From Eubacteriales bacterium mix99 (GTDB lineage Bacteria; Bacillota; Clostridia; Caldicoprobacterales; DTU083): a DNA stretch of 64,000 nucleotides. The translations under genes were made by a program, and so were the position numbers. This document shows, one piece after another, positions 28,945 through 38,199 of the stretch; the first letter of the stretch is position 1, and each line of letters begins with the position of its first letter. A model generated the notes under the pieces. The model saw nothing but the letters and a program-made list of their open reading frames with translations, was not told the origin of the DNA and ran no database searches. The stretch is taken from positions 124,001-188,000 of the forward strand of contig CP121690.1 in the NCBI GenBank assembly GCA_038396605.1, read 5' to 3'.

Positions 28945-29491
28945 TCCCGTACTTTGGATCCGCAAGGAAATGAATCGGCTTTCCCCCGAACATTTCAATC
29001 AGATGGTTGATCATGCCTGTGCTGGGAGACAGGAAGGAGATCAGCATGCCGCAAATTACCACTACGGAAATGAAGTGAGGCATATAAACAATTGTCTGAA
29101 TGCCGCGTTTCAGGCGATTTCCCTGGATTTCATTGATCAGCAGTGCCAGAAGGACTGGTATGGGAAATCCCACCACCAGATCATAAAGATTAATCAGTAT
29201 GGTATTCCGTACCAGACGCCAGGCATAATGAGATTCGAAAAAAGCCCTGAAATGCTTCAGGCCAGCCCATGGGCTGCCCATTATCCCCTTATAGGCATTG
29301 AAATCCTTAAAAGCAATGGTCAAACCATACATGGGCAGATAATGAAAGATAAAGAAATATACAATCACCGGCAGAATCATCAGATACAAATACCTGGAAT
29401 CATACAGACGCTTCATGGAATACGAAACCCGTCCTGTTTTTTGAACTCCGCCCTTTCCCATGCGGTTTTTTTCGGTTGCCGCTTCCCTCAT
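28945..29491 (-). pseudogene. N-terminal remnant of an LplB-type permease
   Basis: About 180 codons of an LplB permease starting MREAATEKNRMGKG (GAGGAG and AAAGGG upstream), with YLMILPVIVYFFIFHYLPMY, GLTIAFKDFNAYKGI and INHLIEMFGGKPIHFLADPK. It stops exactly where the SBP remnant begins; the EAA loop and last membrane segments are lost. Past the junction the frame runs a few codons (GKPPL) to a stop. Because full-length neighbours have the order LplB-LplC-SBP, the simplest history is a single deletion of roughly 3 kb that removed the permease tail, the whole LplC gene and the SBP head. Confidence 0.88.
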
Positions 29492-29593
29492 GCCCTTTCC
29501 CCCTTTCTCCTCTTAGAATATTTAACCAGAGAAAAACACGTTTTGTAAAGTGACAATCGGTGTTCTGCCTTAACAAATTATGCATGGGAAAAT

Positions 29594-31960
29594 TTACAAA
29601 GAATTGGAACCCGCTGCCCGATGAGGAATACGGTAATTGGTCGGGGTAATCCCCTCATATCGCTTGAACACCCTGGAAAAATTCTGCAGGCTGTTGTAGC
29701 CTACCCTTTCAGCAATCACAGCCACCGTCTGATCGGTATGACTCAGCAGAAATTTTGCCTGCTGAATCCTGGTCTGATGGATATAATCTGTAACCGAACA
29801 GCCAAGGTAGTCCTTCATATATCGGCTCAGGTAAGACGGAGAAATGGAAAACCGATCGGCAATGCCTGCAACGGAAAGCATGCTGTCGCTATAATTTTCC
29901 TTGATATATTCCGCTACTTCGGATGCCAGCTCCGTATTTTTGGACAGCCTCGCTTCCCGAATCTGAGTGCACAGTCTTTTATAAAATGCAGATACGGAAC
30001 GATATATCTGATCCAGCGTTCCCATCCGGCTCAATTCCTTCAGAAATGTTTCCACGTCTGCATTCCCGATATTGATCTCATCCGCTGCCTTCACTGCGGT
30101 ATGAACGATATCATAATAAACATACTGGATGGAAGGCAGATCATATGGCTTGCTTTTCAGAATCGATACCACTTCATCCAGCACTTGTTGAATCTCTTCG
30201 TACTCTCCGGTTTTGATATAATTCACAAGATCTCTTTCCTGTTGAAAGGAATAGCTGATTCTCTTCTCCCGTCTGCCGGAGATCTCATCATAACGGATAA
30301 TACTGTTTTCGCCCATCAGGATTCTGTACTCCAAAGCGTCAGCCGCTTCCTGATAGGAATCGCTCAGACGGATCAAATCAGGGCAAAGACCTCCCACACC
30401 AATCGTAACCGTAAAGCCCAGATCCTTTTTCACTGCCTGACGGATGTGAACAGCCGCCTCCCGCAGCGAGTCGGAGGGTGTCCCGTGGCCCGGCGGATCC
30501 ATTCCGATGACAATATCCACCGTATGTTCCTGATCCTCCAGCACATACACGAAATTTTCCTTCTCCACGGCATTTTGAATCAAATCCGCCATGGCCGTCT
30601 GCAGGACTTCCCGGATAGGTTCGCTTTTTCCGGATTTCTCCGATCTATGTCCGGACTGCGCATCTTTAAAATGGGGCATCTCCGGGTGATCCACAGCAAG
30701 AATCAGAACTCCATAATACTTTTTGTCCAGCTCAAGTCCCATAAACCGAAGCATCTCTTCAATACTTTTCTCATCCGGAATCCCGCCATGGATCAGCTTC
30801 CGAAAGAAGGAATTCCGGATTACCGGCATCTGTTGCACGATCCTTTCCTGCAAATTCCGGTTTTTCTCCACATAATTCACAATGGTCCGATGAATCCATT
30901 CCCACTCACTGGGGTATTCCGCTTGCTGTGCACCCGGGGCGGAATCCTTCTCATAATATTGAATGCTGTGCAGAATCCGGTCGATATTCCGATAATCCTT
31001 CCCGGACAAATAAAGGATAATCAGAATGCCGCAAAGCAGCGTGAGCTGAATAATCCAAACCATTTGCTGCTGAATGGCGTTTACCCTGGAGAGTACCTTT
31101 TTAGAAGGGATAATGGATACATAGTTCCATCCGTTGTCTTCGGACCGGACAAAAGAAACGATATACCCATCCTTTGATATGGAATCCCTGTCTTTTTTCG
31201 GATCTTCCACAGCGGACAAAAAGGCCGCTTTCTTCTTCCCGGATAATGGATCCTGACGGAACGCATGGCTCATAATAATTCCGGTCTCATCCAGAACATA
31301 GGTATAGCCGCCATATTTCTCCAGCAGCGTTTTCATGGGCTGCTTGAAATCCCGCTGATCAGCAACCATCACCAGAGCAGCTTTCGGGGAAACGCCCTGT
31401 ATCGGCAGGGCCTGGATATAACAGATCACATCCGTCTTTCTTTTGTTGTAAATGACACGATGAAAGGAAGCAACATTTTTCCCGTTTCCTTTTCGTATCA
31501 GCTTTTTGAATTCCGGATTATCCGCATCCTGAACCCGGAAAACAGAATTGTGAAATGTGAAAAGATCATACTTGCCGGAGTCCCCGATCACAACATCCTG
31601 ATCCGGAAAGATGAGAAAGATATTCTGAATAATCGGATTTGCATTTTTATATTTACTGAGCTCCTTCACTGCATTGGTAAAATAGGGATAAGGGGAAAGG
31701 GATCCTACGCGATCCCGGGACAGCAAACAGGAAATATGCCGATTTTCCGTTAAATGAACGGTTAACCGCTCCAGGCTGTCCAGATAGTCATCGGCGGTAT
31801 CCTTCGTCTGCTGCAACACCTTTGTTGTGGAACTCATGACTTCTGCTTCAAATTCCCTGATAAACTGAAAATATATAAAATAACTGATTACCATAATGGG
31901 CAGGATCAAAACAATCAAATAAGAAAACAAATACCTGAGAAACGCTTTTCTTCTGATCAT
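29594..31960 (-). CDS. Membrane-anchored AraC-family sensor/regulator (orphan)
   Basis: A 788-aa regulator. ATG 31960 (MIRRKAFLRYLFSYLIVLIL) follows AGAGGTGAGGA and opens directly into membrane segment 1; the longer frame upstream has no ribosome site. Segment 2 lies near 297-318 (QMVWIIQLTLLCGILIILYL). The AraC domain is at about 682-780 (FSISPSYLSRYMKDYLGCSV; IAERVGYNSLQNFSRVFKRY). The linker MPVIRNSFFRKLIHGGIPDE mirrors the regulator at 2828. The importer genes it should control are the remnants at 28329-29491, so it is either an orphan or acts on another importer. Confidence 0.92.
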   Translation of the reverse strand: MIRRKAFLRYLFSYLIVLILPIMVISYFIYFQFIREFEAEVMSSTTKVLQQTKDTADDYLDSLERLTVHLTENRHISCLLSRDRVGSLSPYPYFTNAVKELSKYKNANPIIQNIFLIFPDQDVVIGDSGKYDLFTFHNSVFRVQDADNPEFKKLIRKGNGKNVASFHRVIYNKRKTDVICYIQALPIQGVSPKAALVMVADQRDFKQPMKTLLEKYGGYTYVLDETGIIMSHAFRQDPLSGKKKAAFLSAVEDPKKDRDSISKDGYIVSFVRSEDNGWNYVSIIPSKKVLSRVNAIQQQMVWIIQLTLLCGILIILYLSGKDYRNIDRILHSIQYYEKDSAPGAQQAEYPSEWEWIHRTIVNYVEKNRNLQERIVQQMPVIRNSFFRKLIHGGIPDEKSIEEMLRFMGLELDKKYYGVLILAVDHPEMPHFKDAQSGHRSEKSGKSEPIREVLQTAMADLIQNAVEKENFVYVLEDQEHTVDIVIGMDPPGHGTPSDSLREAAVHIRQAVKKDLGFTVTIGVGGLCPDLIRLSDSYQEAADALEYRILMGENSIIRYDEISGRREKRISYSFQQERDLVNYIKTGEYEEIQQVLDEVVSILKSKPYDLPSIQYVYYDIVHTAVKAADEINIGNADVETFLKELSRMGTLDQIYRSVSAFYKRLCTQIREARLSKNTELASEVAEYIKENYSDSMLSVAGIADRFSISPSYLSRYMKDYLGCSVTDYIHQTRIQQAKFLLSHTDQTVAVIAERVGYNSLQNFSRVFKRYEGITPTNYRIPHRAAGSNSL

Positions 31961-32050
31961 GAAATCCTCACCTCTGCCGTGTTTTTGGGGGATGTAGGAC
32001 AACCTGGGTTGTCGTATCCAGAGGACTGGTATACAGAATCCGGTTCCATC

Positions 32051-32095
32051 AGAAAAACAGAAATGCCGATTTTGATAGTCTGCAAAAATCGGCAT
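32051..32095 (-). terminator. Rho-independent terminator after amidohydrolase gene
   Basis: On the minus strand ATGCCGATTTT, an 11-nt loop, AAAATCGGCAT, then TTCTGTTTTT. It separates the operon ending at 32195 from the regulator starting at 31960. Confidence 0.85.
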
Positions 32096-32194
32096 AATCA
32101 GTCATTCTTTTCCTCTTAAAAATAACCCCTGTTGTAGAGCCCTGGTTCCATAAGCCTCCGCTCTTTTTTCCGCTCCCGTTGGTTTCCAATTCGT

Positions 32195-33052
32195 CTAAAG
32201 CACCAACTTCTGCGCATTCCCTGAATAAATCTTCTGAAGGACTGCGTCCGGCAATCCAAGCCCGTTCAGAAACTCCTGATGGATATTGTCGAAATAATCC
32301 CTCCCGTAAAGAATTCGGTCCTGAAACTCCACAAGAAATTTTTTGGCAAACTCAGAATCCCGTTTCAGGGCATTGCATCCGGAACCTGCGGAAATATCAC
32401 AGTACAGATTGGGATAAGTGTGCAGCATATCGATCAGCTTCCCGCCCGGTACAACCTTTCCGGTGGGATATGCGGTCTTATTGTACTGATTGTCTCCGGA
32501 AATATGTGCCCAGAAACCCGGCGCATGCCCCAGAAAAATCGTTCCCGGACAGGCCCGTATGGCTCGTTCGAAGGCATCGATCCCTCCGCCGTACCACCAG
32601 TTCGGACGGGGATACCGGCTTTTGGCGGGAAACTCATAGTCGATATGAACCACTACCGGCAGACCTCTCTCTCCGCAAAACTGATACATACGGATCGCAT
32701 CCGGATTGTCGTACATCATGCGCAGCTTGATCTCGCCGCAAACCCGCACTCCATAAATGCTGACAGCCGCCTGAAGCTGATCGATGGCCTCCGGCCGCCT
32801 GGGGTCGGGAGCATATCCCAGAATGAATTTTTCCGGTGCACGCTCGTAGTAGGAAAGGCACCGGCTGAAAGGCACCGGTCCATGAGGCCCCACTTCCGGA
32901 GTGCAGCTGTAGTAGCTGGGATCATACTCATCTGCAGGAGTCTCCCAGCTGAGCAGCCAGGTCTTATCAATGTGATATCGTTTCATATTATCCAGAAACC
33001 GGGACAGATCGTGTCCGTGCCAGTCGGGATGATTATGGGCGTCAATGATCAT
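32195..33052 (-). CDS. Amidohydrolase_2 family metal-dependent hydrolase
   Basis: A 285-aa TIM-barrel hydrolase with intact ligands: MIIDAHNHPDWHG (HxH), LPVVVHIDYEFP, TIFLGHAPGFWAH and ILYGRDYFDN (Asp). Its ATG overlaps the stop of the aminotransferase gene (ATGA). Unlike the two other amidohydrolase/aminotransferase neighbourhoods here it has no degenerate partner. Aromatic residues after the HxH and around RPNWWYGGGIDAF may form the substrate pocket (inference). Third gene of the AraC / DegT / amidohydrolase operon ending at the terminator at 32051. Confidence 0.88.
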   Translation of the reverse strand: MIIDAHNHPDWHGHDLSRFLDNMKRYHIDKTWLLSWETPADEYDPSYYSCTPEVGPHGPVPFSRCLSYYERAPEKFILGYAPDPRRPEAIDQLQAAVSIYGVRVCGEIKLRMMYDNPDAIRMYQFCGERGLPVVVHIDYEFPAKSRYPRPNWWYGGGIDAFERAIRACPGTIFLGHAPGFWAHISGDNQYNKTAYPTGKVVPGGKLIDMLHTYPNLYCDISAGSGCNALKRDSEFAKKFLVEFQDRILYGRDYFDNIHQEFLNGLGLPDAVLQKIYSGNAQKLVL

Positions 33053-34299
33053 AGCTTTTTCCCTTGATAATATTGTGCCACTTTTCTGATGGCCTGCACG
33101 GTTTCCTCCGCGTCCTCTTCCGTATAGAACTCATTGACCGAAATCCGAACCGCCGTATCCAGGATTTCCTCGGCCACCGGGCACAATCCCTTGTAATACC
33201 GGACATCCTTTCCATAATACTTGCAGTCAAAAGGACATTTTGTTCCATTATAGGCATTCCGATTCAGGAACATATCGTATTCATACACACAAGCCGGAAT
33301 ATATCCCGGCTGATTGGGCACCCCTTCCGCTGCCAGAGCCTTTGAGAATTCATCCCGGCTGACTCCCGCTTCCCTTTCATTGATGCGGAACATATAGAAC
33401 CAATACGAGCTCTTGTTCCCTTCCTCTATTTTGGGAATGTAGATTCCAGGCAGATCCTTGATTCCTTCACTGATCCGGGTCCCATATGCATTTCTCTGTT
33501 CACAGATGAACGAAAGCCGGTCCAGCTGAGCCAGGCCTACTGCCGCCTGCAGTTCACTCATGCGATAATTGGGGGCAAGGAATTCAATTCTTCGTGTTGC
33601 CGCCGGATCTTTCGAGAACCGGTTGTAGTTCTTGTCTGCAAAGCGGAACGCCCGTTCAAAAAGATCCTGATCATTCATAATGCACATGCCGCCGTCCCCG
33701 GAGGAAATATGCTTGTAATCATTCAGGCTGAAGCATCCGATGTCACCGATTGTCCCCACCAGTTTTCCCTTGTAATAGGTGAGGTAGCTCTGGGCACAGT
33801 CCTCAATGACCCTGACATTGTGTTTCCTGGCAATGTCCATAATGGCGTCCATATCTGCTGCGTTTCCGGCCAGATGAACCACAACAATGGCTTTTGTTTT
33901 GTCTGTGATTTTTTCTTCCACGGATTTGGGATCCAGGTTATAGGTATGAGGATCCAGATCGGCAAAGATCGGAATGGCATTCTGATACAGGATTCCAATG
34001 ATCGATCCCATATCGGTAACCGGAGAAGTGATGACTTCGTCTCCCGCCGTGATCCCCAGGGCACCAAGAGCCACATGAATCGAAGCAGTGCCGGACGATG
34101 TGGTGACACAATGCTTCACCCCATACATATCCGAAAACCTCTCGCAGAATTGCCTTGCTTTGTTTCCGGACCAGTAAAACAAGGTATTCTGGTCCAGAGC
34201 CTCCTTCAGATAGCGAAGTTCTTCATCTCCGAACCGTTTTCCGGATCCATACGGTGTCTTTTTCGTCTTTTCCCCGCCCAATAAAGCCAGCTTACTCAT
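33049..34299 (-). CDS. DegT/DnrJ/EryC1/StrS-family PLP aminotransferase
   Basis: A 416-aa sugar or cyclitol aminotransferase. ATG 34299 (MSKLALLGGEKTKKTPYGSG) overlaps the regulator's stop by 4 bp and follows GGGAGGA. Motifs: VTTSSGTASIHVALGALGI, EDCAQSYLTYYKG, and Schiff-base Lys in SLNDYKHISSGDGGMCIM. It is a second, diverged DegT protein relative to the one at 23117, with a different C-terminal part (CPFDCKYYGKDVRYYKGLCP). Translational coupling on both sides ties regulator, aminotransferase and hydrolase into one pathway. Confidence 0.9.
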   Translation of the reverse strand: MSKLALLGGEKTKKTPYGSGKRFGDEELRYLKEALDQNTLFYWSGNKARQFCERFSDMYGVKHCVTTSSGTASIHVALGALGITAGDEVITSPVTDMGSIIGILYQNAIPIFADLDPHTYNLDPKSVEEKITDKTKAIVVVHLAGNAADMDAIMDIARKHNVRVIEDCAQSYLTYYKGKLVGTIGDIGCFSLNDYKHISSGDGGMCIMNDQDLFERAFRFADKNYNRFSKDPAATRRIEFLAPNYRMSELQAAVGLAQLDRLSFICEQRNAYGTRISEGIKDLPGIYIPKIEEGNKSSYWFYMFRINEREAGVSRDEFSKALAAEGVPNQPGYIPACVYEYDMFLNRNAYNGTKCPFDCKYYGKDVRYYKGLCPVAEEILDTAVRISVNEFYTEEDAEETVQAIRKVAQYYQGKKL

Positions 34300-35270
34300 A
34301 ATAAATCCTCCCTTTGAATGATTGGCGCTTTTTTTTCCATTCCATTTCCCCGGCAAATCTTTCGATAGGACAATGGAGGAATTCCAATTTGCTTTTTAAA
34401 AACCCTGTTAAAATGGTTTACGCTGTTAAAACCGATCTCATAACTGATATCCAGCACTTTTTTATCTGTCTCTTTCAGCAGCTGAAGTGCTTCGGAAATC
34501 CGATAGTCATTCAGGTATTCCGTAAATGTTTTCAAAGTGATGCTCTTAAAAAGATGACTGAAATAGGAGAAGGACAATGCAGATACTTTTGCGACCTCCT
34601 CCACTGTCAGATTGTCCGCATAGTGCTCATTGATGTAATGGATGGCCGTCAGAATCGCTTCCCTGTGGCGGTCATAAATCGTCTGCGTTTCGGACCCTTC
34701 CAGGTTCGTGGTGAATTCCCGGCCCACCAGAACCAGCAGCCGAAGAAGAAGGGATTTGATCAGCAGGATATAGCCCGGCTTCTTTTGCCGATATTCCTGA
34801 AACACCTCGTTCAGAATGGTCTCCACTTCAATCTGCAGCCTTCCAATCAGATTCAGCCTTGGCCTCACCATGTTCTCGCTGACCAGGAACGGTTCGATAT
34901 ATGCAAAGTCCAGAAACGATTCTGCATTCTCTATTTTGTCCATATTCTGATTGATAAACTGAGGTAAAAATTCAAATTCGTAAATTTGGGCAGAACAGTT
35001 CTTCGGCGCGGTGATCTTGTGGGGAATATAGGGCGGGATCACAAAGATATCACCTTTGATGATCTCAAACCTGTGATTGTTGATCACATGCTCCGCCTTT
35101 CCCTGGTAAACATAGTTTATCTGCATATACTCATGCCTGTGAAGCTCTTTTTCGGAATTTTCCAACCGGTATCTCGCTATAAAAAACGGCAGATCCCCGT
35201 TTGGGTTTTCACTCATTCGATACATCGGTATATTCTTATACTTTTCGTTATCCAGATCAACCAGTCTCAT
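34296..35270 (-). CDS. Cupin-AraC transcriptional regulator
   Basis: A 324-aa cytoplasmic regulator of the classic AraC layout: an N-terminal cupin (ELHRHEYMQINYVYQGKAEH; GDIFVIPPYIPHKI) that binds a small effector, and a C-terminal double HTH (ALSFSYFSHLFKSITLKTF; SYEIGFNSVNHFNRVFKKQ). TAGGAGGG precedes the ATG. It starts 45 bp after the glutamate dehydrogenase gene with no terminator between, and overlaps the aminotransferase gene by 4 bp. It likely autoregulates its operon in response to the pathway's substrate. Confidence 0.92.
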   Translation of the reverse strand: MRLVDLDNEKYKNIPMYRMSENPNGDLPFFIARYRLENSEKELHRHEYMQINYVYQGKAEHVINNHRFEIIKGDIFVIPPYIPHKITAPKNCSAQIYEFEFLPQFINQNMDKIENAESFLDFAYIEPFLVSENMVRPRLNLIGRLQIEVETILNEVFQEYRQKKPGYILLIKSLLLRLLVLVGREFTTNLEGSETQTIYDRHREAILTAIHYINEHYADNLTVEEVAKVSALSFSYFSHLFKSITLKTFTEYLNDYRISEALQLLKETDKKVLDISYEIGFNSVNHFNRVFKKQIGIPPLSYRKICRGNGMEKKAPIIQREDLL

Positions 35271-35315
35271 ATGCCGCCCTCCTATCGCCGTCTTCCCATT
35301 TGGGCCTGCCTTTGC

Positions 35316-36572
35316 TTACGGGAAAACCGCACGGATTTTTTTGGCTTTTACGATTCGGTCCAATGCAACCATGTAAGCGCCCATTCGCAGGGATGCATTC
35401 TTTTCAGCAGCCTTCTGCCATACCTCATTGAATGCCCGGATCATGATTTTCTGCAGTGTTTTATTGACTTCGTCCTCGTCCCATGTTAAAGACTGGATAT
35501 TCTGTACCCATTCAAAATACGATACCACCACTCCGCCGGCATTTGCAAGAATATCGGGAACTACAATGATGTTTTCGGAATTCAGTATTTTATCCGCCTC
35601 TGAAGTCGTCGGGCCATTTGCTGCTTCCACGATGATCCTGGCTTTTATGGATCCTGCCACCTCTTCCGTGATTTGGTTCTCCATGGCCGCAGGAATCAGG
35701 ACATCCACATCGCTTATGAGAACTTCCCGGTTTGTGATATGCCGCACGCCATCTTCCCGGTAATCTTCTATCATTTTACCGGTCTGCAGAAATGCCGACA
35801 GCTTTTCCACGTCCAGGCCGCTTTCCTGATAAATCCCGCCTGTCACATCGCTGACCGCCACGATCCTGCAGCCTTCCAGATACAATTCTCTGGCTGCGGC
35901 TCCGCCGACATTACCCATTCCCTGTATGGCAATGGAAGCTTCGGATACCGGAATCCCCTGCCTCTGCAGGATTTCCTTTGTCATCAGCATGACGCCGCGT
36001 CCGGTGGCATCCTTTCTGCCCAGGGAACCTCCGATTTCAACCGGCTTGCCGGTAACGACTCCGGGAACGGTATATCCCTTGAACATGCTGTAAGTATCCA
36101 TAATCCAGCCCATGATCTCCGGATTGGTGTTGATGTCCGGCGCCGGAATATCCTTCTCCGGACCGATCAGGGGAAGAATCATAGCGGTATACCTTCGCGT
36201 AAGCCGTTTGAGCTCCCCATGGGAAAGCTCCCTGGGGTTGACCTTCACCCCGCCTTTTGCTCCTCCGTACGGGATATTGACCACTGCACATTTAAAGGTC
36301 ATCCACGCAGAAAGCGCTTTCACTTCATTCATGTCCACATCTTCGTGATAGCGGATCCCGCCTTTGCAAGGGCCTCTGGAACTGGAGTGCTGTATCCGGT
36401 AGCCCTCAAATACCCGGATCGATCCATCGTCCATCTCCACCGGAATGGATACCTTCAGCTCCCTTTCCGGATATTTCAGTACTTCGTAATCATCTTTTTC
36501 CAACCCCAACAGGTCAGCCGCTTCCTCCATCGACTTCAGCATATCCTCATAGGGATTGTATTTTTCACCCAT
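35316..36572 (-). CDS. gdhA: Glutamate dehydrogenase (Glu/Leu/Phe/Val dehydrogenase family)
   Basis: A 418-aa enzyme catalysing reversible oxidative deamination of glutamate to 2-oxoglutarate and ammonia. Substrate-domain motifs: FEGYRIQHSSSRGPCKGGIR, NIPYGGAKGGVKVNP (catalytic Lys) and DIPAPDINTNPEIMGWIMD; the NAD(P) fold is SIAIQGMGNVGGAAARELYL. I prefer ATG 36572 (MGEKYNPYEDML), with GAGGGGG 12 nt upstream; an ATG seven codons earlier has a poorly placed ribosome site. It sits beside an NfnAB-like complex and an alcohol dehydrogenase. A TATAAT box is seen about 20-25 bp before the GTG-rich leader, without a clear -35. Confidence 0.93.
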   Translation of the reverse strand: MGEKYNPYEDMLKSMEEAADLLGLEKDDYEVLKYPERELKVSIPVEMDDGSIRVFEGYRIQHSSSRGPCKGGIRYHEDVDMNEVKALSAWMTFKCAVVNIPYGGAKGGVKVNPRELSHGELKRLTRRYTAMILPLIGPEKDIPAPDINTNPEIMGWIMDTYSMFKGYTVPGVVTGKPVEIGGSLGRKDATGRGVMLMTKEILQRQGIPVSEASIAIQGMGNVGGAAARELYLEGCRIVAVSDVTGGIYQESGLDVEKLSAFLQTGKMIEDYREDGVRHITNREVLISDVDVLIPAAMENQITEEVAGSIKARIIVEAANGPTTSEADKILNSENIIVVPDILANAGGVVVSYFEWVQNIQSLTWDEDEVNKTLQKIMIRAFNEVWQKAAEKNASLRMGAYMVALDRIVKAKKIRAVFP

Positions 36573-36670
36573 ATTAATTATGAGCCCCCTCATTTCCTAG
36601 TGATGGCTTTATTATATCGAAAATCGTTGTAAAAGTCTTTGCAAATCTTATTTTATCATTGATGAATTGT

Positions 36671-36721
36671 ATAAAAAAGCTGCCATGCAGGACAAAATAA
36701 ATCTTGTCCTGCATGGCAGCT
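36671..36721 (-). terminator. Rho-independent terminator after nfnB
   Basis: A perfect 17-bp stem (36678-36694 with 36705-36721), a 10-nt loop, then six T's on the minus strand. It lies 27 bp after the nfnB stop; one of the strongest terminators in the window. Confidence 0.93.
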
Positions 36722-36747
36722 CTACCACTTTCCCTGGCCGGAATCGA

Positions 36748-38199
36748 TCAGGCCCGATCCGGGTCTGCTTTTTCCGTCAGATATTCATCAATTGCCTTTG
36801 CCGCTTTCTTCCCGGCGCCCATGGCAAGGATCACCGTTGCGGATCCGGTTACGGCATCTCCGCCGGCATACACTCCCGCAAGGGATGTGGATCCTGTATC
36901 TTCGTCTGCAATAATGCCGCCCCATTTCTGGGTTTTCAGCCCTTCGGTGGTGGACTTGATCAAAGGATTGGGGGAAGTGCCGATGGCGATGATGACACAG
37001 TCCACGTCCATCCGGAAATCGGATCCTTCCCTGGGAACAGGCCGCCGTCTTCCGGACGCATCCGGCTCTCCCAGGTCCATTTCCACGCACTTCATGCCAT
37101 TTACAAAGCCTTTCTCATCGGACAGCAGTTCGGTGGGATTGGTCAGGAAATGGAATGCAATTCCTTCTTCCTTTGCATGCTCCACTTCTTCCGCCCGGGC
37201 AGGAAGCTCCCTGGCAGAACGCCGGTAAACAACGCTGACTTCCTTTGCGCCGAGACGTTTTGCACACCTTGCCGCATCCATGGCAACATTGCCGCCGCCT
37301 ACCACAGCCACCTTATTGGCTTTCAGAACAGGGGTCGGGGAATCCTCCCGGTATGCCTTCATCAGGTTTACGCGGGTCAGGAATTCATTGGCGGAATAGA
37401 CGCCCTTCAGATTCTCCCCCGGAATATTCATAAACCTGGGCAGTCCGGCTCCCGAACCAACATAGATCGCTTCAAACCCATAATCCTTCCGAAGCTCCTC
37501 AATGGTCAGGATTTTGCCGATAACCATATCCGTTTTGATATGAACGCCCAGCTCCGTCAGGGTATGCACTTCTTTCTGCACAATGGCCTTGGGCAGACGG
37601 AATTCCGGGATCCCGTAGGACAATACCCCGCCGGTCAGATGCAGCGCTTCAAATACGGTGACATCGTAACCCATCCTGGCCAGCTCTCCTGCACAGGCCA
37701 GTCCGGACGGACCGGAACCGATCACCGCCACCTTGTGCCCGTTGGAAACCGGTTTTTTTGGTTTGGCAGTGCTGTGGGCATTGTGCCAGTCCGCTGCAAA
37801 ACGTTCCAGTCGCCCGATGGCAACCGGCTCGCCTTTCTTTCCCCGTATGCATCTCTGCTCACACTGGGTCTCCTGCGGGCAGACCCTTCCGCATACGGCA
37901 GGCAGAGTACTGGAATCTGCCAGGACCTCATAGGCTTTTTCAAAGTCGCCGTTTACAATCTCCCGGATAAAAGCCGGGATATCAATCTGAACCGGGCAGC
38001 CGCCGACACATGGCTTATTCTTGCAATGCAGGCAGCGCCTTGCCTCATCCATTGCCTGTTCCTTTGTATAGCCCAGCGCAACCTCTGAAAAATTTCCGCT
38101 CCGGACCTTTGGATCCTGGGTGGGCATCTCATTTTTCCTGGTGGCCATATTCGGCTTTGGCCTGGATGCATTCAGGCTGGTCTTTGTCATATCTGCCAT
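36748..38199 (-). CDS. nfnB: NfnB-like large subunit / NADPH glutamate synthase small-chain-like
   Basis: A 483-aa flavoprotein. The N-terminus carries two cysteine clusters for [4Fe-4S] centres (CLHCKNKPCVGGCP; CGRVCPQETQCEQRC). Then comes an FAD fold (VAVIGSGPSGLACAGELARM) and an NADPH fold (VAVVGGGNVAMDAARCAKRL), with the C-terminal YAGGDAVTGSATVILAMGAG. Length and layout fit both NfnB and GltA-type small chains; the partner gene directly before it (nfnA-like) favours NADH-dependent reduced ferredoxin:NADP+ oxidoreductase, which bifurcates electrons in anaerobes. The ribosome site AAGGAGGTGGAG lies inside the end of nfnA; the genes abut with no gap. Confidence 0.85.
   Translation of the reverse strand: MADMTKTSLNASRPKPNMATRKNEMPTQDPKVRSGNFSEVALGYTKEQAMDEARRCLHCKNKPCVGGCPVQIDIPAFIREIVNGDFEKAYEVLADSSTLPAVCGRVCPQETQCEQRCIRGKKGEPVAIGRLERFAADWHNAHSTAKPKKPVSNGHKVAVIGSGPSGLACAGELARMGYDVTVFEALHLTGGVLSYGIPEFRLPKAIVQKEVHTLTELGVHIKTDMVIGKILTIEELRKDYGFEAIYVGSGAGLPRFMNIPGENLKGVYSANEFLTRVNLMKAYREDSPTPVLKANKVAVVGGGNVAMDAARCAKRLGAKEVSVVYRRSARELPARAEEVEHAKEEGIAFHFLTNPTELLSDEKGFVNGMKCVEMDLGEPDASGRRRPVPREGSDFRMDVDCVIIAIGTSPNPLIKSTTEGLKTQKWGGIIADEDTGSTSLAGVYAGGDAVTGSATVILAMGAGKKAAKAIDEYLTEKADPDRA

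Noticed and set aside
28900-29000. Insertion-sequence-mediated deletion at the permease/SBP junction
   Set aside because: No transposase fragment, inverted repeat pair or target duplication is visible around the junction; a simple deletion explains it.
28931-29491. Short but intact permease gene
   Set aside because: It lacks the EAA loop and the C-terminal membrane segments and ends in a few out-of-frame codons from another gene, so it is a fragment.
29621-31177. Long open frame on the plus strand (over 500 codons) opposite the AraC regulator
   Set aside because: It is a mirror of the regulator gene, has no ribosome site and no family motif. Similar mirror frames lie opposite other long genes (3107-4225, 20558-21817) and are codon-bias artefacts.
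36306-36320. GAAAGCGCTTTC palindrome resembling a cre site
   Set aside because: It lies about 260 bp inside the glutamate dehydrogenase coding sequence and encodes conserved residues (KALSAW). Position and coding constraint make a regulatory role doubtful.
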